Origin: Castellaniella sp049651205
Lineage (GTDB): Bacteria; Pseudomonadota; Gammaproteobacteria; Burkholderiales; Burkholderiaceae_B
Reading direction: 5' to 3'
Assembly: GCF_049651205.1 (NCBI RefSeq)
Contig: NZ_JBASBR010000015.1
Span: 1 to 64,000 of the forward strand
DNA length: 64,000 bases
Below the pieces are notes generated by a model. The model ran no database searches. It saw only the letters and a program-made list of their open reading frames with translations, and was not told the origin of the DNA. Of the stretch, positions 25,363-32,426 are shown in pieces. Numbering within the stretch: position 1 is the first letter of the stretch; the number at the start of each line of letters is the position of its first letter. Both the position numbers and the translations under genes were made by a program.

Positions 25363-26400
25363 CTAGGTCCGAAAGGGCCATAGGTGAAAGAAACGGCGCA
25401 CGCGCCGCCAGATCTCGGCCAGGCCCTGCGGCTCGAAAATCAGGAAAAAGATGATTAGTCCACCGAACACGATAATGCGCACGGGCGACACATAGCGCAG
25501 GGTATCGCCCTCGATCGGCAGCCAGGTGACGGCAATGCGCAGGATTTCCGGCACCATCGTCATGAACAAGGCCCCCAGGATGGCGCCTAGGATCGATCCC
25601 ATGCCGCCGACAATGATGGTGGCGAGAAAGAAGATGGACAGAATCAGGGGGAAGCTTTCGGGGGTGATGACGCGAAAGAAATAGGCCCACAGACCGCCGG
25701 CCACACCGGCGTAAAACGAGGACAGGCCAAAAGACATGAGTTTGTAGCGCAGCAGCGGGATGCCCAGCACCTCGGCGGAGATGTCGCGGTCGCGGATGGC
25801 GATGAAGGCCCGGCCGGTGCGCGTGCGAAACAGGTTGGCCGCACCCAGCACCATCAGGCAGGTTAGCGGCACGATGAGCCAGTAAATCCGGAACGAGGTG
25901 TCCAGGGGTAGGCCGGCCAGCGTGGGAGGGGGGATGGTCAGGCCGCCGGGGCCGCCGGTGTAGTCAAAATTGGAGAACAGGAATTGCGCGATGAAGGTGG
26001 CGGCAATGGTAACGATGGCCAGGTACAGGCCTTTGACCCGCAGCGAAGGGATACCGACGACCACGCCACCTGCCATGGCCACAGTGCCAGCCAGGACAAG
26101 ATTTAGCAGCACGGGGGTGCCGAGGTCGCGTTCGAGGATAGCGACCGTGTAGGCGCCCAGCCCCATGAATGCCGCCTGCCCCAGGCTGACCAGACCGGTG
26201 TAGCCGGTGAGGATGTTCAGGCCGGTGGCGCTGGCCGTATGGATGGCGACCAGGCAGGCCAGATACAGCCAGTAGTCGTTGGCCAAAAATGGAAAGACAG
26301 CCAGGGTGGCCAGCAGGATGGCCAGCCAGACGTGCTGCGTGTTCGTGTCGAACAGGGCTTCGTCTGCACGGTAGCTTTCGCGGGCGGTGCCGATGCGCAT
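25363..26400 (-). CDS. LivM-like ABC transporter permease
   Basis: This 345-residue inner-membrane permease has about nine to ten hydrophobic segments. The family signature GLNILTGYTGLVSLGQAAFMGLGAYT lies near residues 65-90, and the cytoplasmic loop RTGRAFIAIRDRDISAEVLGI lies near 195-215. It forms the translocation channel with the LivH-like protein. The gene starts three bases after the livH-like stop. Confidence 0.92.
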   Translation of the reverse strand: MRIGTARESYRADEALFDTNTQHVWLAILLATLAVFPFLANDYWLYLACLVAIHTASATGLNILTGYTGLVSLGQAAFMGLGAYTVAILERDLGTPVLLNLVLAGTVAMAGGVVVGIPSLRVKGLYLAIVTIAATFIAQFLFSNFDYTGGPGGLTIPPPTLAGLPLDTSFRIYWLIVPLTCLMVLGAANLFRTRTGRAFIAIRDRDISAEVLGIPLLRYKLMSFGLSSFYAGVAGGLWAYFFRVITPESFPLILSIFFLATIIVGGMGSILGAILGALFMTMVPEILRIAVTWLPIEGDTLRYVSPVRIIVFGGLIIFFLIFEPQGLAEIWRRVRRFFHLWPFRT

Positions 26401-26403
26401 GGG

Positions 26404-27282
26404 TCAGAGCCTCTCGATGTCGCGGGTGCCGTATAAACCGTAAGGGCGCAACATCAGTACGATAGTCAGGATCAGGAAAGTAACCAGCAGCTTATATTCG
26501 CCACCAAGGAAGGCGCCGGTCCAGGCTTCTAATACGCCAATCAGCAGGCCTGCCAGCAAGGCGCCAAGGATGCTGTCCAGGCCGCCGACGATGACGGCAA
26601 CCAGCACGCCCAAGCCAAAGATACCCATGGACGAGGACAGGCCGCCGATGGCGCCCACCATGATGCCTGCGATGGCGGCCAAGGCGGCGCCGGCTATCCA
26701 GGCCCAGGAAAACACGCGTGGCACGTTGATGCCCATGGCATAGGCGGCGCCCTGGTCTGATGCCGTGGCCCGCAGGGCAATACCGCCGCGCCAGCGGTGG
26801 AAAACAGGCACGCTGGCGGCCACCAATGCCAGCGCTGCAAGAAAGCTGTAGAACACCTTGGATGAAACAAAGGCCTCGCCGATGAAGATTGGGTCTTGCG
26901 GCAGGAACTCAGGCAAACGGCGTTGGTCGGCCGTCCAGATGAGCTCGACGAGCCCCACTAGCACCGAACCCAGGCCGATCGTGATCATGAAGGCCGAAAT
27001 GGGGGACTCACCAAGCATGGGGCGGATGGCGACGCGTTCGATGAGCCCGCCAATCAGGCCGCTGGCCACGATGGCCGAGAGGGCCGCCAGCCAGATTGGC
27101 CATTGCAACTGGGCAGAAAAAGTGAAGAACAGGTAGGCCCCTATCATCAGCATCTCGCCGATGGCCAGGTTGACCACGCGCGTGGCCTTGTAGATGATGA
27201 CGAAGGCCAGCCCCGCCAAGGCGTATAGGGCGCCAGCGCCCAGGCCGGCCAACGTGACTTCGAGCAGAAACAGGGCATCCAT
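26404..27282 (-). CDS. LivH-like ABC transporter permease
   Basis: This 292-residue inner-membrane permease has eight or so membrane helices. The start is taken at ATG 27282 (MDALFLLEVTLAGLGAG), two bases from the end of the LivG-like gene. The frame extends to 27528, but that part overlaps livG and is not membrane-like. Family segments include ALAGLAFVIIYKATRVVNLAIGEMLM and a C-terminal GLDSILGALLAGLLIG. Confidence 0.92.
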   Translation of the reverse strand: MDALFLLEVTLAGLGAGALYALAGLAFVIIYKATRVVNLAIGEMLMIGAYLFFTFSAQLQWPIWLAALSAIVASGLIGGLIERVAIRPMLGESPISAFMITIGLGSVLVGLVELIWTADQRRLPEFLPQDPIFIGEAFVSSKVFYSFLAALALVAASVPVFHRWRGGIALRATASDQGAAYAMGINVPRVFSWAWIAGAALAAIAGIMVGAIGGLSSSMGIFGLGVLVAVIVGGLDSILGALLAGLLIGVLEAWTGAFLGGEYKLLVTFLILTIVLMLRPYGLYGTRDIERL

Positions 27283-27283
27283 T

Positions 27284-28129
27284 TCAGGCCTCTTCGATGG
27301 CCGCGGGAGCGGGCGTTGCCTGCCCCCGCAGACGGCGGCGCAGGTCGGAGACATTGCCCGCCCCCAAGTAAGCCTGGATAACTTGGGGATCTGCCTGGAC
27401 ATGTGAAGGATCGCCGCTGGCAATGACATGGCCAAAATTGAGTACGACGACGTGGTCGGATAAATCCATGACCAGTCCCATGTCGTGTTCGACCATAAGG
27501 ACCGTGACACCCCATTCTGCCCGCACATCGAGGATGAAGCGGGCCATGTCCTCGGTTTCTTCGCGGTTCATCCCGGCGACTGGTTCGTCGAGCAGCAGCA
27601 GTTTTGGCTGCATGGCCAGGGCGCGTGCCATTTCGACCCGTTTTTGTAGTCCGTAGGGCAGTGCGGCAACGGAGGCGTGGCGGATATGGTCGATTTCCAG
27701 GAAATCGATGATGCGGGTTTCGATATCGGCGCGTAGCGCCATTTCTTCACGGCGGGCAGCCCCCAGATACCACATGTCCTGGAGAAGGTTGGTGCGCAGG
27801 TGGCAGTGGCGTCCCAGTTTGATGTTGTCTAGCACCGACATGCCGCGAAACAGGGCAATGTTCTGGAAGCTGCGCGCCAAGCCTAACTTGGCCCGATTTG
27901 GGGCTGGCACGGAGGTGATGTCCTGGCCCTGAAAGTGGATGCGGCCTTGCTGTGGATGGTAAAAGCCTGAGATCGTGTTGAATAGCGAGGTTTTTCCTGC
28001 GCCATTGGGGCCAATGAGGGTGGTGATGGAATCCGACGGAACAGTGAAGCTGACGTCATTTAGCGCCGTGATACCGCCGAATGACAGGGTGAGGTGCTCG
28101 ACCTGCAGGATTGGACCGTCTTGTGCCAC
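27284..28129 (-). CDS. LivG-like ABC transporter ATP-binding protein
   Basis: This 281-residue ATPase is the first gene of the operon. Walker A is LIGPNGAGKTSLFNTISG. The signature region is LPYGLQKRVEMARALAMQP, the degenerate form usual in LivG. Walker B is LLLLDEPVAGMNREE, followed by VLMVEHDMGLVM. A C-terminal LivG-type tail (SDPSHVQADPQVIQAYLG) is present. It marks the 5' end of a nine-gene transport and degradation unit. Confidence 0.92.
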   Translation of the reverse strand: MAQDGPILQVEHLTLSFGGITALNDVSFTVPSDSITTLIGPNGAGKTSLFNTISGFYHPQQGRIHFQGQDITSVPAPNRAKLGLARSFQNIALFRGMSVLDNIKLGRHCHLRTNLLQDMWYLGAARREEMALRADIETRIIDFLEIDHIRHASVAALPYGLQKRVEMARALAMQPKLLLLDEPVAGMNREETEDMARFILDVRAEWGVTVLMVEHDMGLVMDLSDHVVVLNFGHVIASGDPSHVQADPQVIQAYLGAGNVSDLRRRLRGQATPAPAAIEEA

Positions 28130-28179
28130 TGTGTGTCTCCCTGTGATAGGGGTGGAAACGTCAGCTGCTAAAAACCGAG

Positions 28180-28189
28180 CAAGCGCTTG
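28180..28189. promoter_or_regulatory. Candidate TetR operator upstream of the liv operon
   Basis: CAAGCGCTTG is a perfect 10-bp palindrome in the leader of the livG-like gene, about 50 bases before its ATG. Outer bases (ACC and GGT) add weak symmetry. It is the best dyad in this leader and the operon encodes a TetR regulator. Confidence 0.4.
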
Positions 28190-28326
28190 GTAGAATAGTG
28201 ATTGAACCGATACATCCAGGCAAGCCGGGGCTTACCCTGATATGCGTTTCAATTTCCAGAAACGCTCCACCTGCGCTGGCTTTGCATTGATTTACTGGTT
28301 GCCGTAGCCGGTTTCCACGCATCAAC

Positions 28327-28338
28327 TGACCTAGGTCA
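28327..28338. promoter_or_regulatory. Candidate FNR/CRP-type site upstream of the nitrate transporter
   Basis: TGACCTAGGTCA is a perfect palindrome whose TGA-N6-TCA core has the spacing of the FNR consensus (TTGAT-N4-ATCAA), though the outer T/A pairs are not present. It lies about 70 bases before the transporter start. This fits oxygen-responsive control but is unproven. Confidence 0.4.
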
Positions 28339-28406
28339 TAGGATCGTGGGCGGCATGTCGGTATGATTTCCTGCTGGAGCATTCGCCTTTGCAATGGGAG
28401 ATCGCC

Positions 28407-29675
28407 ATGTCATCGCATACCCCGCCGTCGGTACCCGCATCGCACCAGGCCTTATCGGTGCTGTTTGCCAGTACCTTTGCCTTCACCGTGTGTTTTGCCA
28501 TCTGGACAATGTTCTCTGTCCTGGGCGTCCCGCTCAGAACCCAGCTGGCCCTCAATGAAACCCAGTTTGGCCTGTTGATTTCCACGCCTGTGCTCACAGG
28601 GTCTTTGGTGCGGGTACCGTTGGGGATGTTCACCGACCGCTTCGGCGGGCGGATCGTGTTTTTCCTGGTGCTGCTGGCATGTGTGCCACCGCTGTACCTC
28701 ATGGCTTACGCCACAACATATAGACAGTTTCTGGTGCTGGCCCTGTTTGTCGGCTTGGCCGGCGGTACGTTCTCGGTGGGTACTCCCTACGTGGCCCGCT
28801 GGTTTGCGCCGCAACGTCGCGGCTTTGCGATGGGCGTCTTTGGTGCCGGCAATTCGGGTTCGGCGCTGAACATGTTTGTGGCCCCCCTGATTATCGGAGC
28901 CTTTGGCTGGACGATGTTGCCCAAGGCCTACGCGGCATTGTTGCTGGGCACGGCGCTGCTGTTCTGGCTGTTCAGCCATACAAACCCCGCCCATCAGCTG
29001 TCGGCAGCCGTTCCGCTTCGCCAGCAACTGCAGGTACTAAAAGACCCTCGTGTCTGGCGCTACTGCCAATATTATTCGGTGGTGTTTGGCGGCTATGTGG
29101 CACTGGCCCTGTGGATCACTCAATACTATGTGGCCGAGTACGGCTTTGATCTCACCCTGGCTGCTTTCCTGGCAATGGTGTTCTCGCTGCCAGGGGGCGT
29201 TTTGCGTGCGCTGGGTGGCTGGTTCTCGGATCGCTTTGGTGCATATACAGTTACATGGTGGGTCATGTGGGTGTGCTGGGTGTGCTTCTTTATTCTGTCG
29301 TATCCGCAAACTCAAATGACTATCCAGACGCTGGGTGGCCCGGTGTCTGTGCATATCGGCCTGAACGCCACGCTGTTTACCATCCTGCTGTTTGTGGTGG
29401 GTGTGGCCATGGCTATCGGCAAGGCTTCAGTGTTCAAGTTCATCAGCGACGACTACGCCGAGAATATTGGTGCGGTGTCTGGCGTGGTGGGCCTGGCGGG
29501 GGGGCTGGGCGGCTTTATCCTGCCCATTTTGTTTGGCGTGCTGCTGGATATCACCGGGGTGTATTCCAGTGCGTTCATGTTGCTGTACGGGGCCGTGTGC
29601 GTATCGCTGGTGTTCATGCATTACTCGTACCGGGCAGCCCCTCGGGCAGGCACCGAGCTGATGGACGGCTCGTGA
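28407..29675 (+). CDS. Nitrate/nitrite transporter, NarK/NasA-type MFS
   Basis: This is a 422-residue, 12-helix major facilitator protein of the nitrate/nitrite porter group. The family signatures are GLAGGTFSVGTPYVARWFAP followed by FAMGVFGAGNSGSA, and later GVVGLAGGLGGFILP. The arginine in LTGSLVRVPLGMFTDRFGGR is the substrate-binding type. ATG 28407 is preferred over 28389 because GGAG lies seven bases upstream. It takes up nitrate or exchanges nitrate for nitrite. No nitrate reductase gene is in the window. Confidence 0.9.
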   Translation: MSSHTPPSVPASHQALSVLFASTFAFTVCFAIWTMFSVLGVPLRTQLALNETQFGLLISTPVLTGSLVRVPLGMFTDRFGGRIVFFLVLLACVPPLYLMAYATTYRQFLVLALFVGLAGGTFSVGTPYVARWFAPQRRGFAMGVFGAGNSGSALNMFVAPLIIGAFGWTMLPKAYAALLLGTALLFWLFSHTNPAHQLSAAVPLRQQLQVLKDPRVWRYCQYYSVVFGGYVALALWITQYYVAEYGFDLTLAAFLAMVFSLPGGVLRALGGWFSDRFGAYTVTWWVMWVCWVCFFILSYPQTQMTIQTLGGPVSVHIGLNATLFTILLFVVGVAMAIGKASVFKFISDDYAENIGAVSGVVGLAGGLGGFILPILFGVLLDITGVYSSAFMLLYGAVCVSLVFMHYSYRAAPRAGTELMDGS

Positions 29676-29736
29676 TATTGCCGGTGACGTCGTGCCGGCT
29701 GTGTGGCGCTGGCGGCGACAGTGTGGCTGTTGTGCG

Positions 29737-29753
29737 GCACTGTTTAAAACAGT
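29737..29753. terminator. Hairpin after the nitrate transporter
   Basis: CACTGTTT (29737-29744) and AAACAGTG (29746-29753) are perfectly complementary with a one-base gap, about 60 bases after the transporter stop. A GC-rich hairpin (CCGCCGG/CCGGCGG, about 29767-29801) follows. Together they separate two convergent genes. No T-run is seen. Confidence 0.35.
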
Positions 29754-29803
29754 GGTTGTGGGGCGGCCGCCGGCGCCCAACCGCGCGTCAGCGGCCGGCG
29801 GTC

Positions 29804-30088
29804 TTAGCCGCCGCAGCCGCCGCAACAGTTGCCGTCCTGGCCGTGCACAGGTTTCATGGCTTCGTAGCCGGCATCTGCCACAGCTACCTGAAGGCGCTGC
29901 ACCGACACCTGGGCCGTATCGTAGGTAATCGTCATTTTTTCGTCAGCCAGTGACACACTAACCTGCGCGACACCCGGAAGGGCAGATAAAACGTGGTCCA
30001 GCTTATCGGCACACTCGGGGCCACGAAGCCCGATCAGGCGCATAGTGTCGGTTTTTTGGGCAGAGCGTTTCAGAGTTTCAGCTTGCAT
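29804..30088 (-). CDS. Small heavy-metal-associated (HMA) domain protein lacking the CxxC motif
   Basis: This 94-residue protein has the ferredoxin-like HMA fold. Recognisable segments are MRLIGLRGPECADKLDHVLSALPGVAQVSVSLADEKMTITYD and the final helix QRLQVAVADAGYEA. The usual metal site GMxCxxC is replaced by GPECAD, leaving one cysteine. The C-terminus instead ends NCCGGCGG, offering three further thiols. It may bind a metal in an atypical way. A dyad resembling an NsrR site lies 42 bases upstream of its start, which would link it to nitric-oxide stress (inference). Confidence 0.7.
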   Translation of the reverse strand: MQAETLKRSAQKTDTMRLIGLRGPECADKLDHVLSALPGVAQVSVSLADEKMTITYDTAQVSVQRLQVAVADAGYEAMKPVHGQDGNCCGGCGG

Positions 30089-30129
30089 AAGTCCTCGCGA
30101 ACGGGGAAAGCCCTGGTGAGGGCGGGGTT

Positions 30130-30152
30130 ATAGATACATTAAAAATATATCT
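30130..30152. promoter_or_regulatory. NsrR-like dyad
   Basis: A 23-base imperfect dyad has AGATACATT on the left and AAATATATCTT on the right. It matches about 17 of 22 defined positions of the NsrR consensus (AAGATGCATTT-N-AAATGCATCTT). It lies between the HMA gene (minus) and dinB (plus). NsrR is an Fe-S repressor released by nitric oxide, which fits a region full of nitrite genes. Confidence 0.45.
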
Positions 30153-30252
30153 TAAAGGTGGGCTAGTATAGCAGTGCCGCAACCGCTTGGCGGGATACGG
30201 TTTTCTCCAAGCTAAATCTGCGCCCGATGCCGCCTGAAAGCCGGGATGCCTC

Positions 30253-31386
30253 ATGTCTGAAACCCCTGTTCGCCGAATCGCCCATCTGGATATGGATGCG
30301 TTCTTTGCATCTGTTGAGCTGCTGCGCTATCCGGAATTGCGCGGGCAGCCCGTGGTGATTGGTGGCCGTGGCGAGCCGCCCCAAGATGGCCGTTACGCGC
30401 GATTGCGGGATTATGTGGGGCGCGGAGTCATCACCACCGCTACTTATGAGGCGCGGGCGCTTGGCGTACATTCGGCCATGGGTATGATGAAAGCCGCCCG
30501 GTTGGCTCCGGATGCCGTGATGTTGCCGGTAACCTTCGCCGCCTATCGCCATTATTCGCGTCTGTTCAAGGCGGCGGTGGCTGCGATTGCGCCCCGGATT
30601 GAGGATCGCGGCATCGATGAAATCTACGTTGATCTGACGGGCATGCCGGAGGACTCAGAGACGCTGGCACGGCGGATGAAGCAGGCGGTTCGTGATGCCA
30701 CCGGCCTGGTCTGCTCCATTGGCATTTCGCCCAACAAACTGCTCTCAAAGATCGCCTCTGATCTGGACAAGCCTGACGGCATGACATTGATTGGCCCCGG
30801 TGATTTGCAGCGGCGTATCTGGCCATTGCCGGTTTCCAAGGTCAATGGGATTGGCCCCAAGGCTACCCGTCGCCTGCGGGACATGGGTATCGAGACCATT
30901 GCACAACTGGCAGCGGCCGCACCGGATCAGTTGCAGGAGGCTTTTGGTCTGGGTACGGCGCGGTGGCTGATGGACGTGGCTCGCGGGATTGATGACCGGC
31001 CTGTGGTGGTGGAGTCAGAGCCCCGCTCAATCAGCCGGGAGACAACCTTTGAGCGTGATTTGCATGTGCAGCGGGACAAGGCCCTGTTATCTACGATCTT
31101 CCGGGATTTATGCGAGCACCTGGCCCAGGATCTGGCTCGCAAGCGGGTACGCGGGGCCACGATTGGTATCAAGTTGCGCTTTGACGACTTCCGCATTGTG
31201 ACCCGGGATCTGACCCTGGATGAGGCCATTGGCGATGCCGACGCCATCCATCGGGCCGCCGGGCGGTGCCTCAAGCGGGTAACCCTCGATCGGCGCCTGC
31301 GCCTGCTGGGAGTGCGGGCCAGTAAGCTCGAGCCCGTCGATGATGGGGGCGCTGTGCGCCACCCGGTGCAGTTGTCGCTGTACTGA
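30253..31386 (+). CDS. dinB: DNA polymerase IV
   Basis: This 377-residue Y-family translesion polymerase begins HLDMDAFFASVELLRYPELRGQPVVIGG, with the catalytic aspartate. The second acidic site is RGIDEIYVDLTG (the usual SxDE is here IDE). SIGISPNKLLSKIASDLDKPDG and the helix-hairpin-helix KVNGIGPKATRRLRDMGI follow. The little-finger domain ends the protein. No clear beta-clamp motif is obvious at the very end. It lies between the HMA gene and nirC. Confidence 0.93.
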   Translation: MSETPVRRIAHLDMDAFFASVELLRYPELRGQPVVIGGRGEPPQDGRYARLRDYVGRGVITTATYEARALGVHSAMGMMKAARLAPDAVMLPVTFAAYRHYSRLFKAAVAAIAPRIEDRGIDEIYVDLTGMPEDSETLARRMKQAVRDATGLVCSIGISPNKLLSKIASDLDKPDGMTLIGPGDLQRRIWPLPVSKVNGIGPKATRRLRDMGIETIAQLAAAAPDQLQEAFGLGTARWLMDVARGIDDRPVVVESEPRSISRETTFERDLHVQRDKALLSTIFRDLCEHLAQDLARKRVRGATIGIKLRFDDFRIVTRDLTLDEAIGDADAIHRAAGRCLKRVTLDRRLRLLGVRASKLEPVDDGGAVRHPVQLSLY

Positions 31387-31387
31387 C

Positions 31388-31427
31388 CTGCATCAATGCG
31401 GTGCAGCATCGCACTGTATTGATGCAG
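31388..31427. terminator. Inverted repeat after dinB
   Basis: CTGCATCAAT (31388-31397) and ATTGATGCAG (31418-31427) are perfectly complementary, with an extra GCG/CGC pair in the 20-base loop. It begins two bases after the dinB stop. The position suggests a terminator or mRNA 3' stabiliser. The ATCAAT/ATTGAT halves also resemble FNR half-sites but have the wrong spacing. Confidence 0.5.
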
Positions 31428-31514
31428 CCCCACGCGTAAAACTGTCGCCGGGTTCTCGGGCAGCGCTGCACCATACGCTATGAAATCGCCTGTGCCCTCC
31501 ACGGTGCTCGCTAG

Positions 31515-31532
31515 TTGGCATGCTATTTGCTT
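31515..31532 (+). promoter_or_regulatory. Sigma-54 promoter of the nirC-nirBD operon
   Basis: The sequence TTGGCATGCTATTTGCTT matches the sigma-54 consensus TGGCAYG-N4-TTGCW. The invariant GG (31517-31518) and GC (31529-31530) have exactly the required spacing. The predicted transcript start is about 31542, followed by a GGGAGG ribosome site at 31560 and ATG at 31571. Sigma-54 control with NtrC would make this operon a nitrogen-assimilation unit. Confidence 0.7.
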
Positions 31533-31570
31533 CACCTCCTATGTCGATGGACACATACTGGGAGGGTCTC

Positions 31571-32413
31571 ATGTACGACGACACGATTGATGGCTTTGTC
31601 CGCACCGCCAATGCCAAGCTTCGCCTGCTGCGCAGTGCGCCCCACGGATTCTTTGTCGGCAGCATGCTGGCGGGGGCCTACATCGGGCTGGGTATCATCC
31701 TGATCTTCACGCTGGGCAGCGTCGTGCCGCCCGCTTATCGGTCTCTGGTCATGGGGGCAACCTTCGGGATTGCGCTGATTCTGGTGGTGATTGCCGGGGC
31801 GGAGCTGTTTACAGGGCACACCATGGTAATGGCGCTGCGCCGCTATTGCGGGCATGGCACCTGGGCCGATGTTGCAGCCGTCCTGTGTGCCAGTTGGGTG
31901 GGCAATCTGTGTGGTGCCCTGGTGCTGGTGGCCCTGTTTGTGATGGGGGGTGGCGGCGGCTTGCTGAATGACCCCGGTGGCCTGGTAATGGCGGCGGCCG
32001 CTCACAAAATGACGGCCAGTGGCGCCAGCCTGTTTGCCCGTGCCGTGCTGTGCAATTGGCTGGTCTGCCTGGCGGTCTGGATGTCTGCCCGGGTGGCTTC
32101 GGACAGTGCGCGCTGCATTGTGATTTTCTGGTGTTTGCTGGCGTTTGTGGCAAGCGGCTATGAGCATAGCGTGGCCAATATGACGCTGCTGCTGATGGCT
32201 TTGGCGGGCAACCATCCCGAGACCGTCAGCCTGGGCGGCATGGTTTGGAACCTAGGCTGGGTGACGTTGGGCAATATCGTCGGCGGAGGCGTGTTTGTCG
32301 CAGGCGCCTACCGCGTGGCATCACGGCCTTTGGCAGATCATGATGCTGTAAATGGCGCGGTCACCGAGACCAAGCCCCGGCCATCGCTGGGTGCATCATC
32401 TTCGCGATCCTGA
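31571..32413 (+). CDS. nirC: Formate/nitrite transporter, NirC type
   Basis: This 280-residue, six-helix channel of the FNT family imports or exports nitrite. It shows LLRSAPHGFFVGSMLAGAYIGLGIILIFTLG and AGAELFTGHTMVMALRRY. SWVGNLCGALVLVALF and GYEHSVANMTLLLMALAG follow, with the central-histidine segments of the family. I chose ATG 31571 for its GGGAGG ribosome site rather than the upstream 31520. It is the first gene of the nirC-nirB-nirD-siroheme operon. Confidence 0.9.
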   Translation: MYDDTIDGFVRTANAKLRLLRSAPHGFFVGSMLAGAYIGLGIILIFTLGSVVPPAYRSLVMGATFGIALILVVIAGAELFTGHTMVMALRRYCGHGTWADVAAVLCASWVGNLCGALVLVALFVMGGGGGLLNDPGGLVMAAAAHKMTASGASLFARAVLCNWLVCLAVWMSARVASDSARCIVIFWCLLAFVASGYEHSVANMTLLLMALAGNHPETVSLGGMVWNLGWVTLGNIVGGGVFVAGAYRVASRPLADHDAVNGAVTETKPRPSLGASSSRS

Positions 32414-32426
32414 AGTGGGAACCAGC

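Noticed and set aside
31388..31427. FNR site after dinB
   Set aside because: The ATCAAT and ATTGAT halves are 20 bases apart rather than four, so a hairpin or terminator is the better reading.
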